Below, piece after piece: positions 1 through 9,320 of a stretch of DNA of 64,000 nt. A program made the translations under genes and the position numbers. The notes under the pieces were generated by a model. The model was not told the origin of the DNA. It did no database searches and worked only from the letters and a program-made list of their open reading frames with translations. Origin of the DNA: Micromonospora globbae (lineage in GTDB: Bacteria; Actinomycetota; Actinomycetes; Mycobacteriales; Micromonosporaceae); the NCBI RefSeq assembly GCF_003610785.1, contig NZ_RAQQ01000001.1, positions 124,001-188,000 on the forward strand, read 5' to 3'. How positions within the stretch are numbered: position 1 is the first letter of the stretch; each line of letters opens with the position of its first letter.

Positions 1-94
1 GCTCGTAGCCGTAGGACTCGCCCCGGCTGAGCAGCGCGAGCACGCACAGGTCGAGCACCCCGCGCAGCCACTGCGCCCGCCGTTCCTGGTTCAT
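1..94 (-). CDS. PadR-family transcriptional regulator (partial, N-terminus only)
   Basis: Only the first 31 codons are in the window, read leftward from the ATG at 92-94; the rest lies beyond the left edge. The visible residues include LDLCVLALLSRGESYGYE, the hallmark opening of the PadR winged-helix domain (family knowledge: a hydrophobic helix followed by a Gly-Tyr-Glu turn). PadR proteins are usually small dimeric repressors that control a neighbouring transporter or stress gene and often their own promoter. A CTAG-rich stretch at 133-166 just upstream may hold that promoter or operator. The regulated target is not visible, and the family call rests on a short segment that is nonetheless characteristic. 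Confidence 0.75.
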   Translation of the reverse strand, partial: MNQERRAQWLRGVLDLCVLALLSRGESYGYE

Positions 95-132
95 CCCGGC
101 CGGCCCACCGCTCGAAAGATCACGGCCAGACC

Positions 133-166
133 CTAGCGCCACTACCTAGCTAGCGCAACAACCTAG
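133..166 (-). promoter_or_regulatory. CTAG-rich putative promoter/operator of the padR gene
   Basis: Four CTAG tetramers (133-136, 146-149, 150-153, 163-166) fall within 34 bases, each in an ACCTAGC-like or CCTAGC context, about 40-70 bases upstream of the padR start. CTAG is normally scarce in high-GC actinobacterial DNA, so the cluster is noteworthy. An autoregulatory operator is inference; no clean -35/-10 pair could be fixed. The rest of 95-252 shows no gene. Confidence 0.35.
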
Positions 167-252
167 CCCGCGCCGGCCACTCCCCCGCGCCCCCCGCGAT
201 CTTGCACTTTCGGCCCCCGTGATGCCCCTTTGGCCCGGCTTTGTCGGGGCGG

Positions 253-1014
253 TTAGTGCAAGATCGACGAGGTGGGTTGGTCCACGGGGCAGGCGTACGC
301 CGTGCGGCCGCCCAGGGTCCAGCGACGCACCGGGGCGCCGCAGCGCCGGCACGCCTCCCGCTTGTAGACCCACCGCTCGTCGGGCGCGGCCGGGTCGCTC
401 ACGACCTGCCCGGCGTCCCGGCCCAGCGCCAGGTGACGCACCGCCAGCTCCCAGAGCCGCCGCGCGGTCTGCGGCCCGACGCCGCGCGCGTCCGGGTCGA
501 CGCCGGCCAGGAAGAGCAGTTCGGCCCGCCACGCGTTGCCGATGCCCGCCCAGACGGACTGGTCGAGCACCGCCGCCCCGACGGCCCCGCCCGCGGCGAC
601 CAGCCGGCGTACCGCCTCGTCGGCGTCCGCGTCGGCCCGCAGCGGGTCCGGGCCCAGCGAGGCCCGCAGCGCCCGCTCGCCGTCGGCCGGGAGCGGTTCG
701 CACCGGATCGGCGCGATCAGGTCGTACGCCACGGCGTCCGTGGCGAGCCGCAGCCGCACCCCCGCGCGGGGCGGCACGGCCGGGTCGTCGTACCGCAGCC
801 AGAGGCCGCGCATGCCCAGGTGCACGTGCAGGACGGGGCGGTCGTCGACGTGGTACAGCAGGTGCTTGCCGTACGCCTCGACGGCCCGCAGCGTCCGGCC
901 GGCGTACGGGCCGGGGTCGAAGCGGCCCTGCGGGCTGGACAGCCGCGGCACCCGGCCGGCGAGGTCGGCGTGCTGCTCCCGCGCGTACCGGTGGATGAGG
1001 TGGCCCTCGGGCAT
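253..1014 (-). CDS. Fpg/Nei-family DNA glycosylase (Nei2-like endonuclease VIII)
   Basis: A 253-residue base-excision-repair enzyme. The N-terminus is MPEGHLIHRYARE: after Met removal Pro becomes the Schiff-base nucleophile, and Glu is the catalytic acid of the Fpg/Nei family. MPEGH (not MPELPE) is typical of actinobacterial Nei2 proteins. The middle carries a KHLLYHV strand and the HLGMRG loop. The C-terminus has a zinc-finger-like CRRCG...YACPVDQ segment, close to the family CxxC...CxxQ pattern, in which Gln and Cys take part in lesion and metal contacts. Such enzymes remove oxidised pyrimidines or purines and cut the abasic strand. It stands alone, divergent from the small gene at 1128. 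The length fits the family, so the call is secure; exact lesion preference is not readable. Confidence 0.9.
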   Translation of the reverse strand: MPEGHLIHRYAREQHADLAGRVPRLSSPQGRFDPGPYAGRTLRAVEAYGKHLLYHVDDRPVLHVHLGMRGLWLRYDDPAVPPRAGVRLRLATDAVAYDLIAPIRCEPLPADGERALRASLGPDPLRADADADEAVRRLVAAGGAVGAAVLDQSVWAGIGNAWRAELLFLAGVDPDARGVGPQTARRLWELAVRHLALGRDAGQVVSDPAAPDERWVYKREACRRCGAPVRRWTLGGRTAYACPVDQPTSSILH

Positions 1015-1127
1015 GGGCCCGGGTACCCGGCGCCCGTGTCCTCTTCACCCCCGGTGCCCGGGTTTCCGGCGCGTCATCGGGGAACTAAGGAGGCGACCCA
1101 CCACCGATGTGCCCGGAGGGATGCGAC

Positions 1128-1397
1128 ATGACCGTCGACCCGGACGACCCGCTGCGCGAACCGCCGGAGGCCGACGCCCTGGAGCAGCGCCAGCCGGTGG
1201 TGGACGACGCGCAGCAGGACGTCACCCCGACCACCCCGCCGGTGGAGGCCAGCGAGGCGGACGTCGCCGAGCAGGGCTCGCCGCCACCGGGCGAGCAGGA
1301 CTCGTTGACCTGGCTGCCCGAGGACGCGAACCCGGCGGACGCCGTGGAGCAGCGCGAGGCGATCATCCCGGACGACGAGGACCACCGGGAGGAGTGA
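1128..1397 (+). CDS. small acidic, probably disordered protein with threefold ADxxEQ repeat
   Basis: An 89-residue protein dominated by Glu, Asp, Pro and Gln with almost no predicted hydrophobic core. Three imperfect repeats are visible: EADALEQRQPV, EADVAEQGSPP and PADAVEQREAI. The ATG at 1128 is chosen because GGAGG at 1115-1119 sits 8 bases upstream; a further in-frame ATG at 1107 has poorer spacing. No enzymatic motif, signal peptide or membrane segment is seen. Small acidic proteins of this kind are widespread in actinobacteria, but I know of no function. It lies between the glycosylase and the convergent acyl-CoA ligase gene, only 3 bases before that gene's stop. That it is a real gene is fairly likely from codon bias, RBS and repeat conservation. 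Confidence 0.65.
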   Translation: MTVDPDDPLREPPEADALEQRQPVVDDAQQDVTPTTPPVEASEADVAEQGSPPPGEQDSLTWLPEDANPADAVEQREAIIPDDEDHREE

Positions 1398-1400
1398 GTT

Positions 1401-2948
1401 CTATGCGGGCGGGGCGGGGGCCAGGGCGCGGCGGAGTTCCCGCTTGAGCACCTTGTGGCTGGGACCGATCGGCAGCGCGTCGACGTACCGGACCTGGCGC
1501 GGGTACTTGTGCCGGCCGAGGTGCTCCCGCGCCCAGTCGATCAGCTCCTGCTCGCTCGGCACGTCCGCCGCCGGGTCGGGCACCACGACGGCGCAGACCT
1601 CCTCGCCGTGGCGCGGGTCGGGCAGGCCGATCACCGCCACCTGGCCGACGGCCGGGTGCCGGGCGAGGGCCTCCTCCACCTCGCGCGGGTACACGTTGAA
1701 GCCGCCCCGGATGATCAGATCCTTCTTCCGGTCGACGATCGTGACGAACCCGTCGGCGTCCTTGCGGCCGAGGTCGCCGCTGCGGAACCACCCGTCCACC
1801 ATGGCCTCGGCCGTGGCCTCGGGCCGGCCCAGGTAGCCGGCGAAGACGTTGTGACCCCGGATGACGATCTCGCCGAGTTCGCCGGCCGGGAGCAGCTCGA
1901 TCCGGTCGTCCACGTCGGCGCGGGCGATCTCCACCTCGACACCCCAGATCGGGTGCCCGATGGTGCCGGCGCGCGTGCCGAAGTGCGGCTGGTTCGTGGT
2001 CGCCACCGGGGAGGTCTCCGACAGCCCGTACCCCTCGTAGACCGTCGTGTCGAACGCGGCGTGGAAGCGTTCCAGCACGGCCACCGGCAGCGACGCGCCG
2101 CCGGAGATGCACAGCCGCAGCCGGGGCAGCTCGCCGCGGCCGCGGGCCGCCTCCAGCAGCGCCACGTACATGGTGGGTACGCCGTGGAAGACGGTCACGC
2201 CCTCGCGCAGCATCACGTCGATGGCCTCCGGACCGGTGAACCGGGCCAGCAGCACCAGCGTCGCGCCGATGCGGAACGTGCCGTTCATCGCCACGGTCTG
2301 GCCGAAGCTGTGGAACAGCGGCAGGCAGCCGAGCACCACGTCGCTGCTGCGCGAGTCGTTGGCGTCGAAGACGTTGACGGTCGCGTTCATGACGAGGTTG
2401 ACGTGGGTGAGGACGGCGCCCTTGGGCACCCCGGTGGTGCCGCTCGTGTAGAGGATCACCGCGGGATCCTCGGCCTGCCGCGTGACGTACGACGGCAGTG
2501 GCGGCACGGTCTCGCCGGCGTCCTCGAGGCGGGGCGCCGGAGCGCCCGGCACGGCCGGACCGACCGTCACGAGTCGTACGCCGGCCGCCTGCGCCGCCGC
2601 GGCGCCGAGGGCGAGCTGCGAGGTGTGGCAGACCAGCACGCTCGACCCGCTGTCGCGCAGCACGTGCGCGGCCTCGTCCGGGGTGAGCAGCAGGTGCACG
2701 GGCACCAGCACCGCGCCGGCGGCGAGCGTGCCGTAGTAGACGCGGGGGAAGTCGGCCACGTTCGGGGCGAGCAGGGCCACCGCGTCGCCCGGGGCGACGC
2801 CGAGCTCGCGCAGCCCGGCGGCGTAGCTGCGCGCCTCCAGCCACAGTTCGGCGTACGTCACCCGGATGTCGCCGTCGACGACGGCGACGGTGTCGGCGTG
2901 CCGGCGGGCCGACTCGGCCAGGATCATGGCCAGCGACAGCGCGGTCAT
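1401..2948 (-). CDS. acyl-CoA synthetase (AMP-dependent, long/medium-chain type)
   Basis: A 515-residue adenylate-forming ligase that activates a carboxylic acid with ATP and couples it to CoA. All core motifs are present in order: LYTSGTTGVPKGAVLTH (phosphate-binding loop), EGYGLSETSP, the GWFRSGDLG hinge, and DRKKDLIIRGGFNVYP. The end PSHKVLKREL retains the acylation lysine, although the usual Gly before it is His. The start is the ATG at 2946-2948, with GGGAGGTG just upstream and an ATGA overlap with the preceding maoC-like gene. It closes a cluster with MaoC and acyl-CoA dehydrogenases, implying activation of a fatty, branched or aromatic acid for beta-oxidation-type degradation. Exact substrate is unknown. 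Confidence 0.92.
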   Translation of the reverse strand: MTALSLAMILAESARRHADTVAVVDGDIRVTYAELWLEARSYAAGLRELGVAPGDAVALLAPNVADFPRVYYGTLAAGAVLVPVHLLLTPDEAAHVLRDSGSSVLVCHTSQLALGAAAAQAAGVRLVTVGPAVPGAPAPRLEDAGETVPPLPSYVTRQAEDPAVILYTSGTTGVPKGAVLTHVNLVMNATVNVFDANDSRSSDVVLGCLPLFHSFGQTVAMNGTFRIGATLVLLARFTGPEAIDVMLREGVTVFHGVPTMYVALLEAARGRGELPRLRLCISGGASLPVAVLERFHAAFDTTVYEGYGLSETSPVATTNQPHFGTRAGTIGHPIWGVEVEIARADVDDRIELLPAGELGEIVIRGHNVFAGYLGRPEATAEAMVDGWFRSGDLGRKDADGFVTIVDRKKDLIIRGGFNVYPREVEEALARHPAVGQVAVIGLPDPRHGEEVCAVVVPDPAADVPSEQELIDWAREHLGRHKYPRQVRYVDALPIGPSHKVLKRELRRALAPAPPA

Positions 2949-3409
2949 CGGGACACCTCCCGGTACAGGCGGCTGACGGTCTCGGCGACGCAGACCGGTT
3001 TGCCGCCCGCGTCGCTCTCCACGGTGACCGCCGCGACCACCTGGACGCCGCCGTCGACCGGGGAGACGTCGGCGAGCGTGGCGCTGGCCCGTACCCTGCT
3101 GCCGACCCGCACCGGCGCGGGGAAGCGCACCCGGTTGAGGCCGTAGTTGACCCCCATGCCGACGCCCCCGACCCGCCAGAGCCCGCCGACCAGGGCCGGC
3201 AGGAGCGACAGGGTGAGGTAGCCGTGCGCGACGGTGCCGCCGAACGGGCCGGCGGCGGCGCGCTCCGGGTCGACGTGGATCCACTGGTGGTCGTCGGTGG
3301 CGTCGGCGAACAGGTCGACCCGCTTCTGGTCGATCGGCAGCCACGGGCCGGGGCCCAGGGTCTCGCCGACCGCGCCGGCCAGCTCGTCGACGGAGGCGAA
3401 CGTCCTCAT
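2945..3409 (-). CDS. MaoC-family dehydratase / enoyl-CoA hydratase
   Basis: A 154-residue single hot-dog-fold protein. DQKRVDLFADATDDHQWIHVDPERA followed by FGGTVAHGYLTLSLLP is the hydratase-2 signature: the Asp and His of the DxxxxH-type motif activate water for enoyl-CoA hydration. It starts at the ATG at 3407-3409, overlapping the stop of the upstream dehydrogenase by ATGA, and its own TGA overlaps the ligase start in the same way. Translation of the three genes is therefore coupled. In the pathway it would hydrate the enoyl-CoA made by one of the two neighbouring dehydrogenases. A non-catalytic thioesterase-like role is possible but less likely, because the catalytic residues are retained. 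Confidence 0.88.
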   Translation of the reverse strand: MRTFASVDELAGAVGETLGPGPWLPIDQKRVDLFADATDDHQWIHVDPERAAAGPFGGTVAHGYLTLSLLPALVGGLWRVGGVGMGVNYGLNRVRFPAPVRVGSRVRASATLADVSPVDGGVQVVAAVTVESDAGGKPVCVAETVSRLYREVSR

Positions 3410-4578
3410 GCCAGGTGCCCTCCCAGCTTGGTGTAGCCGCGCAGCAGGTCGCGGGAGATGATGAGCCGCTGCATCTCGTCGGTGCCCTCGAAGATCCGGT
3501 AGAGCCGGACCTGCCGGTACCACCGCTCGATCGGCAGCTCGCGGGTGTAGCCCATGCCGCCGTGGATCTGCAGGACCCGGTCGACGACGCGGTTGACCAT
3601 GCCGGCGCCGTAGAGCTTCGCCATCGACGACGCGTGCCGCGGGTCCATGCCCTGGTCGACCGTCCAGGCGGCACGCAGGATGAGCCACCGGGCCGCCTCC
3701 AGCTCGGTCTCCGAGTCGGCGATCATCCACTGGATCGCCTGGTTCTCCCCGATCGGCCGGCCGAACGTCTCGCGGGTGTTGGCGTACGCGATGGCCATCC
3801 CGAGCGCGCGCTCGGCGATGCCGACGGCGTGCGACGGGATGGTGTAGCGACCCTTGCCGATCCACTCCATCCCGAGCGCGAAGCCCTGCCCCAGCTCGCC
3901 GAGGATGTTCCGCTCGGGCACCCGCACGTCGTCGAAGACCAGCGACGCCGGGCCGCCCTCGCCCATCGTCGGGATGAACTCCGAGCGCCACCCCATGTCC
4001 CGGTCCACGAGGAACGCGGTCGCGCCGCCGCGGCGGGCGCCCTTCTCCGGGTCGGTGACGGCGATGACGATGGCGAAGTCCGCCTCGTTGCCGCCCGTGA
4101 TGAAGGTCTTCTCGCCGTTGAGCACCCAGTCACCGCCGTCGCGGCGCGCGCTGAGCCGGATGTTCGCGGCGTCCGAACCGGCGCCCGGCTCGGTGATGGC
4201 GAAGCAGCTCGACCGCTCGCCCTCGATGGTCGGCAGCAGGTATTCCCGCTTCTGCTCCTCGTTGCAGTAGAAGAGGATGTTGTCGGCCTCGCCGCCGAAG
4301 CGGAACGGCACGAACGAGCGGCCGATCTCGGTCCAGATCAGCGACTGGGTGACGGCCGGCAGGTCCATGCCGCCGTACTCCTCCGGCGTCGCGAGGCCCC
4401 AGAAGCCGAACTTGCGCGCCTTGAGCTGCAGCTCGCGCAGCTCCCCGCGGTCGAGGCCGGGCCGGTGCGCGCGCTCCCGCCGCAGCAGCTCCTGCTCCAG
4501 CGGCATGACCTCCCGGGCGATGAAGTCGCGGGCCGTGTCGCGGATGGCCCGCTGCTCGTCGGATAGCGCGAAGTCCAT
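3406..4578 (-). CDS. acyl-CoA dehydrogenase (390 aa)
   Basis: An FAD flavoenzyme making the 2,3-enoyl-CoA. The N-terminal helical domain starts MDFALSDEQRAIRDTARDFI. The middle domain has CFAITEPGAGSDAANI and WVLNGEKTFITGG, which contact FAD and substrate. The C-terminal domain has RYTIPSHAVGIAERAL, ETFGRPIGENQAIQW, QIHGGMGYTRELPIERWYR and RIFEGTDEMQRLIISR, where the EGT glutamate is the usual catalytic base position. Length is normal. It is second in the leftward acyl-CoA operon, 36 bases after the other dehydrogenase and overlapping maoC. The sequence resembles broad-specificity actinobacterial dehydrogenases rather than the classical short-chain enzyme; substrate is unknown. Confidence 0.92.
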   Translation of the reverse strand: MDFALSDEQRAIRDTARDFIAREVMPLEQELLRRERAHRPGLDRGELRELQLKARKFGFWGLATPEEYGGMDLPAVTQSLIWTEIGRSFVPFRFGGEADNILFYCNEEQKREYLLPTIEGERSSCFAITEPGAGSDAANIRLSARRDGGDWVLNGEKTFITGGNEADFAIVIAVTDPEKGARRGGATAFLVDRDMGWRSEFIPTMGEGGPASLVFDDVRVPERNILGELGQGFALGMEWIGKGRYTIPSHAVGIAERALGMAIAYANTRETFGRPIGENQAIQWMIADSETELEAARWLILRAAWTVDQGMDPRHASSMAKLYGAGMVNRVVDRVLQIHGGMGYTRELPIERWYRQVRLYRIFEGTDEMQRLIISRDLLRGYTKLGGHLA

Positions 4579-4614
4579 GGTTCCTCCGGGTGGTGGGTGG
4601 GGGCTTCCCCCTCG

Positions 4615-5763
4615 TCAGAAGGCGCTCACGCCGGTGAGCGCGCGGCCGATGAGGAGCTGTTGGATCTGGCTGGTGCCCTCGTAGAGGGTGGTGACGCGGG
4701 CGTCGCGGAGGTACCTGCCGACCGGGTACTCGTCGATGTAGCCGTACCCGCCGAAGACCTGCACGGCGTTGTTGGCGGCGCGCACGGCGGCCTCGCTGGC
4801 GAAGAGCTTGGCCATGGACGCCTCCGTGGCGTAGGGCTCGCCGCGGTCGAGGAGGTCGGCCACCTGCCAGACGAGCAGCCGCGCCGCGGCCGTGTCGACC
4901 GCGATGGCGGCGATCATCTGCTGCACGAGCTGGTGGCCGGCGATGGGCTTGCCGAACTGGGTGCGCTGCGCGGCGTACGCGACGGCGGCGTCCAGGCAGC
5001 CCTGGGCGATGCCGACGCAGCCGGCGGCGACCGACATCCGCCCCTTGGCGAGGGTGGCCATCGCCAGCCGGAAGCCCCCGCCCTCCTCGCCGAGGCGCGC
5101 GGAGTCGGGCACCCGTACGCCGTCGAAGCGCAGCTCACCGGTGGCCTGGCCGCGCAGGCCGAGCTTGCCGTGGATCTCCCGCCGGGCCAGCCCGGGGCTG
5201 TCGGTGGGCACGAGGAACGCCGTGATGCCCCGGTGACCGGGCTCGCCGGTGCGGGCGAAGACCAGCGCCAGGTCGGCCGTGGTGCCGTTGGTGATGAACG
5301 TCTTCGTGCCGGTGAGCAGCCAGTCGCCGCCGTCGCGGACGGCACGGGTCGCCAGCGCGGCGGCGTCCGATCCGCTGTCGGGCTCGGTGAGCGCGAAGCA
5401 GCCCAGGGCCGCTCCCGAGCAGAGCCGCGGCAGCCAGTGGGCCCGTTGCTCGGCCGAGCCGTGCCGGGCGATCGACGCGGCGACCAGGCCGAGCGAGACG
5501 GAGACGATGCCCCGGACGGCCGAGTCGCCCCGACCCAGTTCCTCGAGCACCAGGCAGTACGTCAGGTGGTCGCCGCCGGAGCCGCCGTCGGACTCGGGGA
5601 TGGTCAGGCCGAGGAAACCGAGGTCGCCGAGGAGCCCGACGATCGCCGGGTCGACCGACTCGCGCCGGTCCCACTCCGCCGCGTGCGGCCGCACCTCCCG
5701 GTCGACGAACTCGGCGGCGAGCCGGCGGACCGCCGCCTGTTCCGCGGAGAGACCCAGGTCCAT
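4615..5763 (-). CDS. acyl-CoA dehydrogenase (382 aa), first gene of the acyl-CoA operon
   Basis: A second, distinct acyl-CoA dehydrogenase. Landmarks are GCFALTEPDSGSDAAAL, WLLTGTKTFITNG, AQRTQFGKPIAGHQLVQQM, QVFGGYGYIDEYPVGRYLRDARV and TTLYEGTSQIQQLLIGRAL; the YEGTS glutamate matches the catalytic base of short- and branched-chain acyl-CoA dehydrogenases. It opens the operon that continues into a second dehydrogenase, MaoC and acyl-CoA ligase. No good Shine-Dalgarno precedes the ATG at 5761-5763, so a leaderless or very short-leader transcript is possible. A palindrome at 5770-5788, matching one across the tetR gene, lies only 6 bases upstream of the start, arguing for direct repression by the neighbouring TetR. 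Confidence 0.92.
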   Translation of the reverse strand: MDLGLSAEQAAVRRLAAEFVDREVRPHAAEWDRRESVDPAIVGLLGDLGFLGLTIPESDGGSGGDHLTYCLVLEELGRGDSAVRGIVSVSLGLVAASIARHGSAEQRAHWLPRLCSGAALGCFALTEPDSGSDAAALATRAVRDGGDWLLTGTKTFITNGTTADLALVFARTGEPGHRGITAFLVPTDSPGLARREIHGKLGLRGQATGELRFDGVRVPDSARLGEEGGGFRLAMATLAKGRMSVAAGCVGIAQGCLDAAVAYAAQRTQFGKPIAGHQLVQQMIAAIAVDTAAARLLVWQVADLLDRGEPYATEASMAKLFASEAAVRAANNAVQVFGGYGYIDEYPVGRYLRDARVTTLYEGTSQIQQLLIGRALTGVSAF

Positions 5764-5769
5764 GGAGAT

Positions 5770-5788
5770 AAACTAGCGGTGCAAGTTA
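5770..5788. promoter_or_regulatory. putative TetR operator, acyl-CoA operon side
   Basis: AAACTAGCGGTGCAAGTTA is an imperfect inverted repeat (AACTxGC ... GCxAGTT). The same element, reverse-complemented with one core change, occurs at 6644-6662 on the other side of the tetR gene. Bound repressor here would cover the start region of the leftward acyl-CoA operon. Confidence 0.7.
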
Positions 5789-5972
5789 AATGAAGTCCAG
5801 ACCCGCTGTGGCAGAGTTTCCGGCGGACCACCGGGCAGCCCGCCGACCTCGCGGACCGGCGGGACGGGCCCCGGCGGGGCACCGACCCGGCGACCGGCCG
5901 GCGGGGCACCGCCCAGGTGGCCGCCGACGGCGACACCGCGCCGGTCACCGTCACCGAGGGAAGGAGGACCGG

Positions 5973-6638
5973 ATGCCCCGGCCGCGGCAGGCGCTGCTCA
6001 GCCGGCAGCGGATCGTCGAGGCCGCCGCCGCGCTGATCGACGCCGAGGGGCTGGAGGCCTTCTCGACCCGGCGGCTCGCCGCCGAACTCGGGGTACGTGG
6101 CCCCTCCCTCTACAACCACTTCGCCACCAAGGACGAGATCCTCGACGCGGTGGCCGACAGCATCACGGCGCAGGTGGACGTGTCGTTCTTCGGCCGGGTC
6201 GACTGGCGGGAGGCGCTACGCCGGTGGGGGCACTCGTACCGGGCCGCGCTCGCCGCGCACCCGCACATCGTGCCGTACCTGGCCCGCGGCCCGGGGCGCC
6301 GGCCGGCGGCGCTCGCCATGGCGGACGCCGTCTACGGCGGCCTGGTCGACGCCGGCTGGCCGCCGGCGCGGGCCACCCACATCGGGGCGCTCATGCGCTA
6401 CTTCGTGGCCGGGTCCGCGCTGGGGTCGTTCGCCCGCGGGTTCGTGGAGGACCCCGGCCTGTACGCCGAGCAGTACCCGCACCTCACGCAGGCGCACCGC
6501 CTCGCCGAGCACCAGCAGCAGGTGGACGAGGGCGCGTTCGCGCTCGGCCTCGACGCGCTCATCGACGGACTGTCGCGCACGTACGAGCGCCAGGTCGGGC
6601 CGCTGCCACCCCTCCCGCCGCCCGCGGAGGCGTACTAG
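5973..6638 (+). CDS. TetR/AcrR-family transcriptional regulator of the acyl-CoA cluster
   Basis: A 221-residue repressor. Residues about 10-55 form the helix-turn-helix domain, ending [28 protein letters not shown], which matches the family consensus closely; the remainder is a helical ligand-binding domain of the tetracycline-repressor C-terminal type. The ATG at 5973 is preceded by AAGGAGG at 5961-5967. It sits between the leftward acyl-CoA degradation operon and the rightward aldehyde and alcohol dehydrogenase genes, with matching palindromes at both outward promoters. The natural inducer is probably an acyl-CoA or related acid or aldehyde (inference from context). The 180-base stretch upstream is GC-rich with no convincing gene. 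Confidence 0.9.
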   Translation: MPRPRQALLSRQRIVEAAAALIDAEGLEAFSTRRLAAELGVRGPSLYNHFATKDEILDAVADSITAQVDVSFFGRVDWREALRRWGHSYRAALAAHPHIVPYLARGPGRRPAALAMADAVYGGLVDAGWPPARATHIGALMRYFVAGSALGSFARGFVEDPGLYAEQYPHLTQAHRLAEHQQQVDEGAFALGLDALIDGLSRTYERQVGPLPPLPPPAEAY

Positions 6639-6641
6639 GGT

Positions 6642-6664
6642 CCAAACTTGCAGCGCTAGTTTGG
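6642..6664. promoter_or_regulatory. putative TetR operator, aldehyde dehydrogenase side
   Basis: A 23-base palindrome whose core is AAACTTGCAGCGCTAGTTT (6644-6662), extended on each side by matching CC/GG pairs. Nine of eleven positions per arm are symmetric. It lies between the tetR stop and the aldehyde dehydrogenase start (6685), and its core is the reverse complement of the 5770-5788 site with a single core difference. Confidence 0.72.
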
Positions 6665-6684
6665 CGACGTACGTGAGGGGCGCC

Positions 6685-8099
<1,415 letters not shown>

Positions 8100-8103
<4 letters not shown>

Positions 8104-9173
8104 GGGCGCTCGTCGTCCGCGGGGTGGGTGAGCGGCCGCGGGTCGAGGAGGTCGTTCTGCCCGCCCCGGGGCCGGACGAGGTCCGCGTGGCGGTCCGCGC
8201 CGCCGGGGTGTGCCACTCCGACCTGTCCATGGTGAACGGGACGCTCGCCGCGCCGTACCCGCTGGTGCTCGGGCACGAGGCGGCCGGCGTGGCCGTCGAG
8301 GTGGGCGCGGACGTCACCCGGGTGCGGCCGGGCGACCACGTGGTGCTGAACTGGGCGCCGCCCTGCCGGCGGTGCTGGTTCTGCGGGCACGGCGAGCCCT
8401 GGCTCTGCGAGCGGGGCGGGGCGCCCGCCGCGGCCCGGGGCGCGACGGCGGCCGGGGAACCCCTGCACGTGACGCTGGGCCTCGGCGCCCTGGCGCAGGA
8501 GGTGGTGGTGCCCCAGGCGGCGGTGATCCCGGTCCCGGCCGAGCTGCCGTTCGAGGCCGCGGCGCTGCTCGGCTGTGCGGTGCTCACCGGGGTCGGCGCG
8601 GTCCGCCGTACGGCGCGGGTGGCCGCTGGCGAGTCGGTCGTGGTGATCGGCCTGGGCGGCGTCGGCCTGGCGGTGGTGGGCGCGGCCCGGGCGGCCGGCG
8701 CTGACCCCGTGCTGGCCGTCGACGTCTCCCCCGCCAAGGCGGAGCTGGCGCTCGCGGCCGGCGCCACCGAGTTCCTGCTCTCCGGCGACTCGCTGAGCAG
8801 GGCGGTCCGCGAACGGACCGGGGGCCGGGGCGCCGACCACGCGGTCGAGTGCGTGGGCCGGGGCGGGACCATCCGCGCCGCGTGGCGGGCCGCCCGGCGG
8901 GGCGGGACGGTCACCGTGGTGGGCATGGGCGCCAAGGACGACGTCGTCCCGCTCGGCGCGCTGGAGATCTTCCACTCGGCCCGTACGCTGCTCGCCTCGG
9001 TCTACGGCTCGTCCGACCCGGACCGCGACGTGCCCGAACTGGCCCGGTCGGTGCTCGACGGCTCGCTCGACCTCGCCCCGCTGATCACCGACCGCACCGG
9101 TCTGGACGGCGCCACGGCGGCCCTGGACCGGATGGCGCGCGGCGAGGGCGCGCGCACGGTCGTGGTGCCCTGA
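8100..9173 (+). CDS. zinc-dependent alcohol dehydrogenase (medium-chain, class III-like)
   Basis: A 357-residue medium-chain dehydrogenase. Catalytic zinc ligands are in [11 protein letters not shown] (Cys) and [10 protein letters not shown] (His, Glu). The structural-zinc loop has four cysteines in the standard 3-3-8 spacing ([15 protein letters not shown]). The coenzyme fold shows [22 protein letters not shown], followed by an acidic residue favouring NAD. It begins with GTG at 8100, overlapping the aldehyde dehydrogenase stop by four bases, so the two are translationally coupled. Together they form the rightward arm of the TetR-flanked cluster. Actinobacterial relatives act on aryl or aliphatic alcohols, or on mycothiol/formaldehyde adducts; the sequence alone does not decide. 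Confidence 0.93.
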
Positions 9174-9320
9174 GCCGGCCGTAGACGACCACGCGGGACG
9201 GCGGGCCCGGACGGGCGACCGGCACGCGGACGGGCCGGGGCCCCGGCGACCGGGCCGGTCCCGGCCGACGTGTGGTCGGGCCGGCGCTCGCGCCCCGTCC
9301 CATCCCGATACGCTCCGCAG

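Noticed and set aside
3410..3674. Long upstream extension of the acyl-CoA ligase frame through the MaoC gene and beyond.
   Set aside because: The ligase family begins at the ATG at 2948, which has a Shine-Dalgarno and an ATGA overlap; the extension overlaps two real genes in other frames.
5790..5972. In-frame extension of tetR upstream to 5790.
   Set aside because: The extra residues are Arg/Gly/Pro-rich low complexity without homology, and AAGGAGG at 5961-5967 marks the ATG at 5973.
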